Assembly: GCA_024278215.1 (NCBI GenBank)
Contig: JAJRTR010000011.1
Span: forward strand, 1 to 64,000
Origin: a bacterium
Lineage (GTDB): Bacteria; UBP15; UBA6099; JAJRTR01
Direction of reading: 5' to 3'
DNA length: 64,000 bases
Shown here: one piece after another, positions 37,090 through 45,238 of the stretch
Layout: each line of letters starts with the position of its first letter
How positions within the stretch are numbered: position 1 is the first letter of the stretch
The notes under the pieces: model-generated
Database searches by the model: none
What the model was told of the DNA's origin: nothing
The model's input: only the letters and a program-made list of their open reading frames with translations
Position numbers and translations under genes: made by a program

Positions 37090-37362
37090 TCAATCCGCAG
37101 TTGCAGTCGCCTCTTCAGGTTCGATCGTATAGCCGCAATAGGGGCAGAACGGTTCATACTCACTGACGGGCTTTCCACATTTCACGCAGTCGAACTTTGC
37201 GATTTTTGTGGACTCGTGTTTCCCCTTTGCGTCGTCCACGCAGGTTCCGGATTCGTCTGCCGTATTCTCTCTCTTCGCTTTCAGATACCTGTTTGCCCCA
37301 TAACCGATACCAAGAGCGGCGGCTGTTCCTGCGATGACAGCGAGCCAGGTGCGGTTCATCAT
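37090..37362 (-). CDS. Small membrane-anchored zinc-ribbon protein
   Basis: A 90-residue protein. An N-terminal hydrophobic segment (WLAVIAGTAAALGIGYGANRYL, residues 6-27) serves as membrane anchor. A charged linker is followed by a zinc ribbon: CVKCGKPVSEYEPFCPYCGY, Cys at about 58, 61, 72 and 75, and an acidic tail. Function is unknown. It overlaps the end of the 1334-residue TPR protein gene by 4 bp (ATGA), so the two are translated together and may form a complex. Similar short zinc-ribbon proteins occur often in this window (23976, 41372, 17457). Confidence 0.75.
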   Translation of the reverse strand: MMNRTWLAVIAGTAAALGIGYGANRYLKAKRENTADESGTCVDDAKGKHESTKIAKFDCVKCGKPVSEYEPFCPYCGYTIEPEEATATAD

Positions 37363-40300
37363 TCTCTCCTTCCCCTGCCCCGTTTGTTTTTAGCGCCCTG
37401 CATCAGCCTGCATTTTTCCCGGAGCACATTCCTTTTCGCCGCCGCCGCCTGGTAACTCGGGTCATGTTCAAGAATCCGCTCGAACTGCTTCATCGCCGAG
37501 CAATAGTCCTGCTTCTGTTCGAACGCCTGCCCGTATGAGAACAGGGCGTCCGTGTCGCTTGGTTTAATCACAAGCAGTTTCTCGAGATCACTTATCGCCT
37601 GGTTTATTTCCGATTCCGCTGTCTGCAGATCGTTCCTTTTCTCGGCGCGTTCCGAGTTCTGGATGTGTATGTTCGCCATCTTATTGAGAATTCCAGGCCT
37701 TTCCGGGTCGACAGCGTGTGCTTTCATGCCGGCTTCGATAGCTTTTGCGTAATTGTTGTTGTTCTCATATTGTAATGCCTGCCGGTAGTACCACTGGTAT
37801 ATAACGATCTTATGTGTGAATATGTATAATATTCCCATGCCCATCAGAAATACTACGAGCAACCCGATTTTAATTATCTTGGGCATGAGTTGCTCCATTT
37901 CGACCATGGCCTTCTTTCCGACCTCTATCTCGAATGTTGGGATTGCATAAGGATTATCTTCTCCGTCATCAATATATGTCTCAATGTCTTCTTCATAAGT
38001 ATCTTCAGCAGTGGTATTTTCAACAGCGTATTGATCGTCCGTCATGGTCTGATCGTCCATAGCTGCTCCTTCCTGTGAGTAGTCCGGCAGCGCTGCTTCA
38101 GGCTGGTAATCAGGCTGTTCCCCGGGCATAGGCGGCGGACCGTCCGGCTGCGTAGAATCCGGTTCCTCGAAAGCGGGAGCAGGCGCGACCGGCATTTGCG
38201 GCGCGAAGTCCTCGCCTGCCGTTGTATAGTCCGGCCCGGCGGCGGGAGGCGGCGCGAAATCGTCAGCAGGCATAGCAGGCGCTTCCGGATAATCCGCCGG
38301 TTCGGTATAGTCTCCCGCGGGCACCGGGGGCGGCGGTTCGTCGGGGCCGCCGCCTGTTTGACTCGCGAGAAACGCCTGCGGGTCCTCTATGCCGCCGGGC
38401 GCGGAGACATAGTCGTTGTCAACCGCCGGTGCGACAGGTTCCGTGTAGCTCTCTTCGCTGTATTCTTCCTGGTATTCCGGTGCCGGCTCTTCATATATTT
38501 CCGCCGGCTGATCGCCATACACCGCAGGGTCGGTATATTCAGGCTCGTAGTCCGCACCGGCATCCTGCGCATGCTGCGCCGCATATCCGGCGGATGAATC
38601 TATTGTTGTCAGTATTGCTTTTCTGATAGAGAAATCTCCGACGTTTGGATTCGACGCCGTAATCGTTATCGAGTCGCCGATCGATGACGGCGCTGTATAT
38701 GATGTCGTAACTTCTCCGTTATCGTCGCTAAGGGTCTGCGCCTGCTCGCCGAGTGCGCCGGGAGCGCCTGTGTATCCATCCATCGAGATCGCAACGAATT
38801 CGCCGGGTACGGGATTATCGAATGTATCGGTTATTCTTGCAGCAATATCTATTGTTTCGCCGGGTTCGAGTTCGAGTTTCGGCGCGATTATTTCTATCAT
38901 TTCGGGTGCGCCGGGCGCGACATTTATTGTTATACTGTCAGCGGTCGCGCCCGATGAAATATTTACCGTAAAGCTGCCGCATGTGCCGGAGGTTTTTACA
39001 TGTGCCACGGCTTCTCCCGAAAGATCGGGCTCGACATCCACGAAGCGTCCGCTTTCCACGCCGCCCGGCGCGAGCATGACTGCCGCCGCACCCGGGCCTA
39101 TATCTTCGATCAGTTCAAACCTTACTATGTCCGACGACGGCGCTCCGTCACTGTGCTTCGCGGTTATTTTGATCGGTACTACCTCTCCCGCACAGCAGGC
39201 AAGAGATTCATCGGGTTTTATGAAATATATATCGCCGCCCGTAGCCTGTACCTGCTCCTGCGGCGGAGAAAACATATCCGGTTCAGAATAGTCTTTTGTC
39301 GGCTCGAACGCCGGTTCCGAATCATCGGGCAGCGGGAATGAATTGTCGAATTGCGCGGTCGGCTGCGGTTCGTCGAATGAAGGTTCTTCAACTGCGGTTG
39401 AATATTGGTCTTCGCCGGGCTGTGTGTCGTCAGGGAGTACGAACAAGTCATCAGGCGCAGCATCGGCAACCGGTTCCGTATAGGTATTTGACGGGGCGGT
39501 CAGCTCATCCGCACCGGCATCAACAACGTCGAATTGATCCTGTGGCGGCGCAGCTTCCTCGTCGAGCATCGAGCCGAGCACATCGAGAGTGCTGCCGCCG
39601 GGCACCGGTTCAGCATGTGCGGGAGGGGCGACAGGTGGAGACTCCGGAACGTCCGTATCGTCCGTATATGAGGACGCAGCGCCGGCGGCATCGTAGTCGA
39701 GGCTGTCGAACCCGCCTGCTTCTTCGTTTTCAGGCGCGAATTCATCGACAGTGGCGGGTTGGTCCGCGGGTGCGTAATCCTGCGAGGCGGTTTCTCCCGC
39801 CATATCCGGCAGTCCTGCGAGGCTGTCACCGCTCAGTTCCACATCGAGAAGATGTGGGTCGTGCGATGCGGGTGGCTCGTCGTCGAACTCACCGCCGAAC
39901 TCGTCATATACGACTTCATCGGCTGTTTGCGAACTCTCTGCCCCGACTGTTTCCACACGGGACCGCGCTGTAATCGTTGCAGGCAGGTATTCGGACCGGG
40001 GCGCGAACACGGCGGTCGCCCCGGCAGTGCCGGGCGCTGTCACATTTACCGTAATTCCGCCGTCCATTCCCGTAGTTGCCGAAGATGCTTCTGAAAGCAG
40101 CCATTCGCCGCCACTGGATTCTTCTATTATGATCGTTGCCGGGACGCCGTCTATCGGGTTGTCGTACTCGTCTAGCAGTCTCATCTTTATCGCGAATTGT
40201 TGTCCGGGCACAACCGTTGTTTCGGCAGGGATGAACATCGCAAAGTTCGCTTGTCCGGGTACAACATTGAATTCGACATTGTCTTCAAAACCGGTTGTTT

Positions 40301-41363
40301 TGCACGCTACTTCGAATCTGCACCTGGTGTGTCCGCGTGTCGGCATGCGGAATACGCGCGTGAGCCGGCCGGTACCGTCGGTTTTTATATTATCATTATC
40401 TACGACTTCCCACTCGGTCTTTGTCTGCATCTGCAACGACAACGCCAGTTCGGTATCCGCAACCGGATTATCGAATTCATCGTAAGCCTCGATGCGGAAT
40501 TCGACTTCCTGCGCTGTCCGGTACTGGTTGCCGCGCGGTGAAATCTCCACCCTTGCAATATCCGCCGCGTGTGTATTGTCTTCGAAAAACTGAGGCGGAA
40601 GTTCATCGGTTTTTATTTCTATTTTGTTCGAGCCTGCAATCTTTGATCTTCTGAAGAATATCTTTGCTTTTCCGTCGTTGTCGGTTTTCAGGTGGAGTTC
40701 GTCGGGGCCCTGTTCGGCGTTCGCGCGCTCGGGAGTCAGGGCGATGAAGGCATCCTGAAGTCCCTGGTCGCAAACCAGTTTGAAGCATACAGTTGCCTGG
40801 GCGACGGGGATGTCCCTGTCGCCCAGAACAGTTGCGGACACGGAGTCATAGGACCATACACGTGAGGAAATGTTTTCCAGGGCAGGTTCGATGATAAGTT
40901 TTACAGGCTTAAGGCCGACCTGGCCGCGCGGCCTGTCGATGGCGGGCCTTGTGGCAAGGTCCACCGGGGAACCTTCCGCCGGTGCGGCTATTCCTGATGC
41001 GGCGGTGATTCCCGGGTCGAGATTCTGATCGTTGCCGGTGGCGCCGTCTTTGTCTGAAGCGGATTTCTTGTATTCCGCTACTGCCTTGCCCAGCGGTCCC
41101 GAAAGGAGCGAATCGAGTCCGGCATCAATATGTTGTGTCGCATAAGATGTGTTCAGTTCGATCGCTTTCTTGTACATCTGATAAGCTTCGTCTTCGAGTT
41201 TTTTTTCTTCGAGGGTTTCAGCAAGATGATAATAGGCAGCCGAATACTCCGGCTCGAGGTTGATCGCCTTCCGGAAATTGGCTATAGCCTCGTTGTATTT
41301 CTGATCCTTGGTCAATGTGTTGCCAAGTGTGTGAAATTTTACTGCCCGTGGGTCAAGAGACAT
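37359..41363 (-). CDS. Giant TPR / bacterial Ig-like repeat membrane protein
   Basis: A 1334-residue protein of unknown function. TPR repeats open it (AVKFHTLGNTLTKDQKYNEAI, AAYYHLAETLEEKKLEDEAYQMYKKAIEL; about 6-80). Five or so Big1/invasin-like Ig domains follow (for example VVPGQQFAIKMRLLDEYDNPIDGVPATIII and IDIAARITDTFDNPVPGEFVAISMDG), arranged in two blocks (about 165-480 and 730-930). The blocks are separated and followed by acidic Pro/Glu/Asp/Tyr-rich disordered stretches. One membrane helix near 1165-1187 (IIKIGLLVVFLMGMGILYIFTH) precedes a second TPR set (YAKAIEAGMKAHAVDPE, SAMKQFERILEHDPSYQAAA). There is no signal peptide, so the topology is unusual: Ig-like domains normally act outside the cell. 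It lies 8 bp downstream of rpoN and overlaps the small zinc-ribbon gene by 4 bp. Confidence 0.72.
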   Translation of the reverse strand: MSLDPRAVKFHTLGNTLTKDQKYNEAIANFRKAINLEPEYSAAYYHLAETLEEKKLEDEAYQMYKKAIELNTSYATQHIDAGLDSLLSGPLGKAVAEYKKSASDKDGATGNDQNLDPGITAASGIAAPAEGSPVDLATRPAIDRPRGQVGLKPVKLIIEPALENISSRVWSYDSVSATVLGDRDIPVAQATVCFKLVCDQGLQDAFIALTPERANAEQGPDELHLKTDNDGKAKIFFRRSKIAGSNKIEIKTDELPPQFFEDNTHAADIARVEISPRGNQYRTAQEVEFRIEAYDEFDNPVADTELALSLQMQTKTEWEVVDNDNIKTDGTGRLTRVFRMPTRGHTRCRFEVACKTTGFEDNVEFNVVPGQANFAMFIPAETTVVPGQQFAIKMRLLDEYDNPIDGVPATIIIEESSGGEWLLSEASSATTGMDGGITVNVTAPGTAGATAVFAPRSEYLPATITARSRVETVGAESSQTADEVVYDEFGGEFDDEPPASHDPHLLDVELSGDSLAGLPDMAGETASQDYAPADQPATVDEFAPENEEAGGFDSLDYDAAGAASSYTDDTDVPESPPVAPPAHAEPVPGGSTLDVLGSMLDEEAAPPQDQFDVVDAGADELTAPSNTYTEPVADAAPDDLFVLPDDTQPGEDQYSTAVEEPSFDEPQPTAQFDNSFPLPDDSEPAFEPTKDYSEPDMFSPPQEQVQATGGDIYFIKPDESLACCAGEVVPIKITAKHSDGAPSSDIVRFELIEDIGPGAAAVMLAPGGVESGRFVDVEPDLSGEAVAHVKTSGTCGSFTVNISSGATADSITINVAPGAPEMIEIIAPKLELEPGETIDIAARITDTFDNPVPGEFVAISMDGYTGAPGALGEQAQTLSDDNGEVTTSYTAPSSIGDSITITASNPNVGDFSIRKAILTTIDSSAGYAAQHAQDAGADYEPEYTDPAVYGDQPAEIYEEPAPEYQEEYSEESYTEPVAPAVDNDYVSAPGGIEDPQAFLASQTGGGPDEPPPPVPAGDYTEPADYPEAPAMPADDFAPPPAAGPDYTTAGEDFAPQMPVAPAPAFEEPDSTQPDGPPPMPGEQPDYQPEAALPDYSQEGAAMDDQTMTDDQYAVENTTAEDTYEEDIETYIDDGEDNPYAIPTFEIEVGKKAMVEMEQLMPKIIKIGLLVVFLMGMGILYIFTHKIVIYQWYYRQALQYENNNNYAKAIEAGMKAHAVDPERPGILNKMANIHIQNSERAEKRNDLQTAESEINQAISDLEKLLVIKPSDTDALFSYGQAFEQKQDYCSAMKQFERILEHDPSYQAAAAKRNVLREKCRLMQGAKNKRGRGRRE

Positions 41364-41371
41364 GTTCTGTT

Positions 41372-42802
41372 TTACGCCCTCCTGCGTTCATACGATGATG
41401 GAATTCTCAGTTCTTCTCTGTACTTTGCGACAGTTCTTCGGGCAAGTTTGATGCCTTTCTCAAGCAAAATATCGCGTATGCGATTATCTGAAATAGGCTT
41501 CTTCGCATCCTCGTTGAAGATGAGGTTTTTTATATATTCCTTAGGCCGGATGGAAGAGTCGAAAAAGAAATCGAAACTGAATATTTCGCCCGATGGAACC
41601 CGGATGAATTTTCCCGACATTGCCCTTGAAACCGTCGATTCGTGCAGTTCGATTTTTTCCGCGAGCCGTCCTTGCGTCAGTTCAGTATTGAAATTGGGTA
41701 ATCCCTTAATGAGGAATTCCGCCTGCTCCTCACATATCGCTTTTGCTATTTTGTCGAGTGTCTGCTTCCTCTGCTCGATGCTGTCCTGGTAGAACTTTGC
41801 GCGCCTGAAATATTCTCGGACATGGCTCATGTCTTTTCGAGTTATCTCTGTATTGCCCTGCTTGTATGACCTGTACATGTCGAGATATGTGCTGTTTATC
41901 CTGAGCCTGAAATCCGCAAGTTCGAGAACTTCATAGCTGAGCGCCTTTCCGTCATACCGTATCTCTATCGCCGGTTTTGCCAGTTGCACAGCATCGGTGC
42001 TGCGGCCCATATAAGCACGGCCCGGATAAGGGTTCAGGTTTCTGCGTATGAAATCAAGTGTTTCCCTGACACGGCTGACGGGCACTTCAAGTTCCGTGGC
42101 GATTCTCTCATATCTATTTTTTCCGAGGTTTTCGAAGTGCTGATCGATTATCCTTTCCGCGAGTTCGCAGCCTTTTCCTTCCTCGGCCAGTACGTTCAAC
42201 TGTATCAGAAGCGCTTCGCGTGCGTCGCGCGCCCCGACACCCGCAGGCTCCAGCGTCTGGATCACTTTCACCACTTCATCAATCACCTCGGGCGTGGTCT
42301 CAAACATATCGGCAATTGCTGTTTCATCATACGTGAGGAACCCGTCTTCGCTGATCGAGTGCACCAGGAATTCGCCTAGTTCTTTTGTGCCTTCAGGATA
42401 TTCGGACGCAAGGAAATTGAGTGTGAGATAATCTCTGAATGAAGTCTCGCGCGATGTGAAACTGGTAAAAGATGTCGCGTCTTCTCTCTCGCCGATCGGC
42501 CCCTCGTAGGGTGCGCTGTCGCCGTCATATTCCATAATTCTCTGCTGGATGAATTGCTCTGTCTGTTCCTCCTCCAGATTGTCTTTCCTTCCGCAATGTT
42601 CGCATCGTGTGCCGTTCATGGGTCTTCCGCAGTGAGGGCATGTAACGATATTTTCGATCTCGAGGGCCGGGTTCTCGCTCAGTTCCTTCTGTATCTCCTG
42701 CACAAGCTCGATTACCGGCATCTGCAAAAGCTGCTGCGATTGGATAAACTGCGGACTAAGGGTTTGTATCTGCTTAAGCGATGTGACCAGCTTGATTTCC
42801 AA
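41372..42802 (-). CDS. rpoN: RNA polymerase sigma-54 factor with inserted zinc ribbon
   Basis: Alternative sigma factor that needs AAA+ activators and recognises -24/-12 promoters. Region I is Gln/Leu-rich (SPQFIQSQQLLQMPVIELVQ). The core-binding and DNA-binding regions are standard (HSISEDGFLTYDETAIADMF; LTQGRLAEKIELHESTVSRAM helix-turn-helix), and the RpoN box ARRTVAKYREELRIPSS is near residues 452-468. Unusually, a four-Cys ribbon, CPHCGRPMNGTRCEHCG, is inserted at about residues 54-72, right after ENPALEIENI of region I, where typical RpoN has an acidic linker. Start is TTG at 42802, with GGAG 8 nt upstream; total 476 residues. It heads an operon with the TPR/Ig protein. No -24/-12 promoters were recognised inside the window. 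Confidence 0.96.
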   Translation of the reverse strand: MEIKLVTSLKQIQTLSPQFIQSQQLLQMPVIELVQEIQKELSENPALEIENIVTCPHCGRPMNGTRCEHCGRKDNLEEEQTEQFIQQRIMEYDGDSAPYEGPIGEREDATSFTSFTSRETSFRDYLTLNFLASEYPEGTKELGEFLVHSISEDGFLTYDETAIADMFETTPEVIDEVVKVIQTLEPAGVGARDAREALLIQLNVLAEEGKGCELAERIIDQHFENLGKNRYERIATELEVPVSRVRETLDFIRRNLNPYPGRAYMGRSTDAVQLAKPAIEIRYDGKALSYEVLELADFRLRINSTYLDMYRSYKQGNTEITRKDMSHVREYFRRAKFYQDSIEQRKQTLDKIAKAICEEQAEFLIKGLPNFNTELTQGRLAEKIELHESTVSRAMSGKFIRVPSGEIFSFDFFFDSSIRPKEYIKNLIFNEDAKKPISDNRIRDILLEKGIKLARRTVAKYREELRIPSSYERRRA

Positions 42803-42833
42803 GACGCCTGCTCCGGTTCCCTTACATGCAAAA

Positions 42834-42863
42834 CTAATTAAGTTTTATGAACTTAATCATTAG
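42834..42863. promoter_or_regulatory. Imperfect palindrome upstream of rpoN
   Basis: CTAAT (42834-42838) and ATTAG (42859-42863) enclose TAAGTT (42839-42844) and AACTTA (42850-42855). The dyad is centred about 46 bp upstream of the rpoN start, where a repressor or autoregulatory site could lie. The rest of the 358-bp gap to nikR (42803-43160) is AT-rich; it also holds a 16-bp palindrome and a MITE fragment near nikR. Confidence 0.4.
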
Positions 42864-43084
42864 ATATATATACACACATCATGCTGTCGGCTAAACATAA
42901 TTCTACAAAACACATGCCATCCGATCAAGCTTTATTATGATTTATACATACGGAATTACTGTATTTTCCCTGCATTCAGGATGATCTTTCGTTATGTTAC
43001 GTCGCCTCCGCGCTGTAATCCGGGAAATCATTTATACGAATCGGATTGCCCCGGTATCGGGAAAAAGATAAAATATATGTGACA

Positions 43085-43100
43085 CAATTGTCGACAATTG
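43085..43100. promoter_or_regulatory. Perfect 16-bp palindrome upstream of nikR
   Basis: CAATTGTCGACAATTG is its own reverse complement. It ends 60 bp before the nikR start and partly overlaps a truncated MITE end. It does not match the known NikR operator (GTATGA-N16-TCATAC), so its binding protein, if any, is unknown. Confidence 0.4.
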
Positions 43101-43139
43101 CAGCCGACCGCAGCCGAATCAGAATATTGCAATCGGCTC
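43091..43139 (+). repeat. Truncated MITE, right end only
   Basis: Matches the last 49 bp of the element (CAATTGCAGCCGACCGCAGC, then AATATTGCAATCGGCTC at the terminus) with no left part. It occupies the nikR leader, ending 21 bp before the nikR start codon. Confidence 0.7.
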
Positions 43140-43160
43140 AAGGAAAATGAGGCACGATCT

Positions 43161-43577
43161 ATGGATGGAGTTTCCAGGTTCAGCGTTTCAATACCGCATG
43201 ATCTTCTCGGGAAGTTTGACATGTACCTGAAGGAAAAAAGGTATCAGACACGGTCCGAGGGCATCAGGGACCTGATGCGTAATGCCCTGATTGCAGAAGA
43301 ATGGGATGACCCCGCGGCGGAAGTAATGGGTACGATATCAATTGTATACGATCATCACACGAGAGAACTTGATGAAAAATTGAAAGAGATACAACACGCC
43401 CATTATGAAGGGATAATTTCCACGACGCATGTGCATGTGGATCATCATAACTGTTTCGAGGTCATGCTGGTTCGCGGCCGGGCGGATGCCATCCGCAAGA
43501 TCGGCAATATGCTCATCAGCGCCAGGGGCGTCAAGGTGGGCAGGATCACACTTTTAAGCACTGGAAAGAACATTTAA
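43161..43577 (+). CDS. nikR: NikR nickel-responsive transcriptional regulator
   Basis: Ribbon-helix-helix repressor that binds DNA when Ni(II) fills its C-terminal ACT-like domain. The RHH part is residues 1-48 (GVSRFSVSIPHDLLGKFDMYL...RSEGIRDLMRNAL). The metal ligands align with E. coli His76, His87, His89 and Cys95: VYDHHTREL supplies the first, and THVHVDHHNC supplies HxH plus Cys six residues later. Length is 138 residues, close to the usual 130-140. The start at 43161 has GAGG about 8 nt upstream and begins the RHH domain; an in-frame upstream extension reads only through a MITE fragment. No nickel transporter, urease or hydrogenase gene is in the window, so its targets are elsewhere. 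A 16-bp palindrome lies 60 bp upstream. Confidence 0.95.
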   Translation: MDGVSRFSVSIPHDLLGKFDMYLKEKRYQTRSEGIRDLMRNALIAEEWDDPAAEVMGTISIVYDHHTRELDEKLKEIQHAHYEGIISTTHVHVDHHNCFEVMLVRGRADAIRKIGNMLISARGVKVGRITLLSTGKNI

Positions 43578-43682
43578 AGAGAAAAAATCTTCAAACACGT
43601 TAAAATAGCATACTTTAGCGCACAATAGGATATTTATTTTACTCGACTATTTCGAACTTTCATAGTATTATATAGTCTAATA

Positions 43683-43860
43683 GAGCCAGTTGCAAAATTA
43701 TGTTCGTAGCGAGGTCGAGCGAAATTGTTCAGAGCAAGGCGGAGGTGCAAAATCCTCGCAGGCGTACTTGTAAAGTACGTCGAGGACGATTTTATGCCGA
43801 CAACGCAGCTATGGACAATAGCAGCCGACCGCAGCAGAACCAGAATTTTGCAATTGGCTC
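43683..43860 (+). mobile_element. 178-bp MITE-like element, full copy 2
   Basis: Termini GAGCCAGTTGCAAAATTATG and AATTTTGCAATTGGCTC, with a 5-bp duplication TAATA on both sides (43678-43682 and 43861-43865). The inner hairpin is kept (GTACTTGTAAAGTAC core). Relative to the other full copies one base is missing near position 46, breaking the conserved open frame in its first third; the latter part of that frame stays open and continues in frame into the exported-protein gene downstream. Confidence 0.85.
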
Positions 43861-43934
43861 TAATAATATGTAAGATTTGCAATGTGCTCGAAAGTGTGAT
43901 GTTTGAATTATACGTTTTTCCGGGAGGATTCGGC

Positions 43935-44882
43935 ATGAAGAGAAACATCTGTATATCAATATTGATTATTTCATTATTGCTGGTTTTCGGGGCAAAATCG
44001 GCCAGGGTGTGTGCGACGGAATTCGAGGTGGCCACGGCCCCGGTTTCCGTAGCGGTGATCGACACCCGGACAGCAGTCGAAGATATCACAAGAGCAAAAA
44101 CAATGATCGAGTCGGAAAACGCGGGAGCAGATGAATTGAAAATGCTCATCGGACATGCAATGCACGTCCTGAGAGGTCCGTTGCCCAATGGAAAGGGCTA
44201 TCATCTCGCTACGGTCGATATGGGCGACGATGTCGAGAACACGAACCTTATGAGCGTAAAGATCGACGCAATATGGGAACTCGGACAGAAGAAAACCATA
44301 ACTGCCGAGTTGTCTTCGGTATATAAATTTATTATTTATTCACCGCTTCACAGGGGATTCTTCAAGAATAACGGTAACTTCTACCTGGACTCCTACACTG
44401 TGGAATATACGATAAATGGAATCACCGAATCGAAGACTGTCGAGTACAAGGACTGGATTACAAGAGACAGCACACTTGAGGTTCCGCTTCCGGGAATAGC
44501 GGAATGGGCGAAGCTCGAACTGGTAGTCGGTGTCGAACCGGCGGACGTAAACAACGCGATTTTACAGATTTATGCCAGACAGCCTGTCGTGGACGATGAC
44601 CCCAAGAATCCATTTTCGTATTCCATTTCGATGCTTGCCGAAGCGAAAGATAGAATCGAGATCGGCAGACGCCTCAAAGAAATCGAGAAATTTCTCGACG
44701 AAGCCCTGCTCGGCATAAAAGTCGCAAAGACTTATGCCGCAGATGCGTCTGTTGTCGCCGGGGGACGTGGAATCTCCGTGCAGGAACTCGAACGTATCCT
44801 CTACTTGCTTGAAGGCAACGCGCTCGAAAACGATGAAGGTGTAGAGGAATTAAAAACACTGCTTGAGAAACAAAAGAAGTAA
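43935..44882 (+). CDS. Exported protein of unknown function
   Basis: A 315-residue protein I cannot assign. A signal peptide is clear (KRNICISILIISLLLVFGAKSARVCA, about 1-27). Residues 40-85 are helical (IDTRTAVEDITRAKTMIESE), the middle (about 90-220) is beta-rich (MSVKIDAIWELG, FYLDSYTVEYTINGITESKTVEYKDWI, WAKLELVVGVEP), and the C-terminus (about 230-315) forms charged amphipathic helices suited to a coiled coil (RIEIGRRLKEIEKFLDEALLGI...ELKTLLEKQKK). Start at 43935 has GGGAGG 7 nt upstream. The frame is open 210 bp further upstream, but that extension lies in the MITE and would bury the signal peptide. It is a single-gene unit between nikR and a convergent gene; a periplasmic location is inferred. 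Confidence 0.7.
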   Translation: MKRNICISILIISLLLVFGAKSARVCATEFEVATAPVSVAVIDTRTAVEDITRAKTMIESENAGADELKMLIGHAMHVLRGPLPNGKGYHLATVDMGDDVENTNLMSVKIDAIWELGQKKTITAELSSVYKFIIYSPLHRGFFKNNGNFYLDSYTVEYTINGITESKTVEYKDWITRDSTLEVPLPGIAEWAKLELVVGVEPADVNNAILQIYARQPVVDDDPKNPFSYSISMLAEAKDRIEIGRRLKEIEKFLDEALLGIKVAKTYAADASVVAGGRGISVQELERILYLLEGNALENDEGVEELKTLLEKQKK

Positions 44883-44910
44883 GAGCGGATTGAAAAAAAA
44901 TGGTTTCCGG

Positions 44911-44949
44911 AGCCGATCGCGGCGAAAACAGGATATTGCAGCCGGCTCA
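44911..44949 (+). repeat. 39-bp MITE-derived end fragment
   Basis: Begins GAGCCGATCGCGGCG and ends GGATATTGCAGCCGGCTC; both ends show the GAGCC/GGCTC terminus, but the internal 140 bp of the full element are gone. Located 28 bp after the exported-protein gene. The rest of the 356-bp gap (44883-45238) contains a minus-strand terminator and a 23-bp hairpin. Confidence 0.55.
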
Positions 44950-44969
44950 CCGGTAATCTTTTTTCAGAC

Positions 44970-45008
44970 AAAAAAAATCCTGCCTTGCTTTTACCCGGAT
45001 AAGGCAGG
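44970..45008 (-). terminator. Intrinsic terminator, minus strand
   Basis: On the minus strand CCTGCCTT (45008-45001), a 14-nt loop and AAGGCAGG (44986-44979) are followed by eight T residues (44977-44970). It lies 230 bp beyond the enoyl-CoA hydratase-like gene, implying a long 3' untranslated region or an unrecognised short transcript. Confidence 0.8.
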
Positions 45009-45191
45009 AGGAAACCGCGCTCAAAATTGACGAACGCGACATATTTGACGGTTCTCCGGACAACATGCCCGGAGTCCCGGTCGACTCTATAAATTTCAGG
45101 TTTTAAAGTGTTTTTTTGTAGGCCGTACATTTATACTATCCACGCGTTCCGCAATTTTTTCACTTGTTTTAAAAAATCTTTTCACGCATAA

Positions 45192-45214
45192 CCCGCATAT
45201 TTCACTAATGCGGG
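45192..45214. repeat. 23-bp hairpin repeat, copy 3
   Basis: Arms CCCGCAT and ATGCGGG around ATTTCACTA. Located 25 bp beyond the stop codon of the minus-strand enoyl-CoA hydratase-like gene. Confidence 0.8.
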
Positions 45215-45238
45215 CCAAAAAACCATTCGTTCAGCAAT

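Noticed and set aside
43725-43934. N-terminal extension of the exported-protein gene into the MITE
   Set aside because: A strong ribosome-binding site and an intact signal peptide begin at 43935; the extension would bury the signal peptide.
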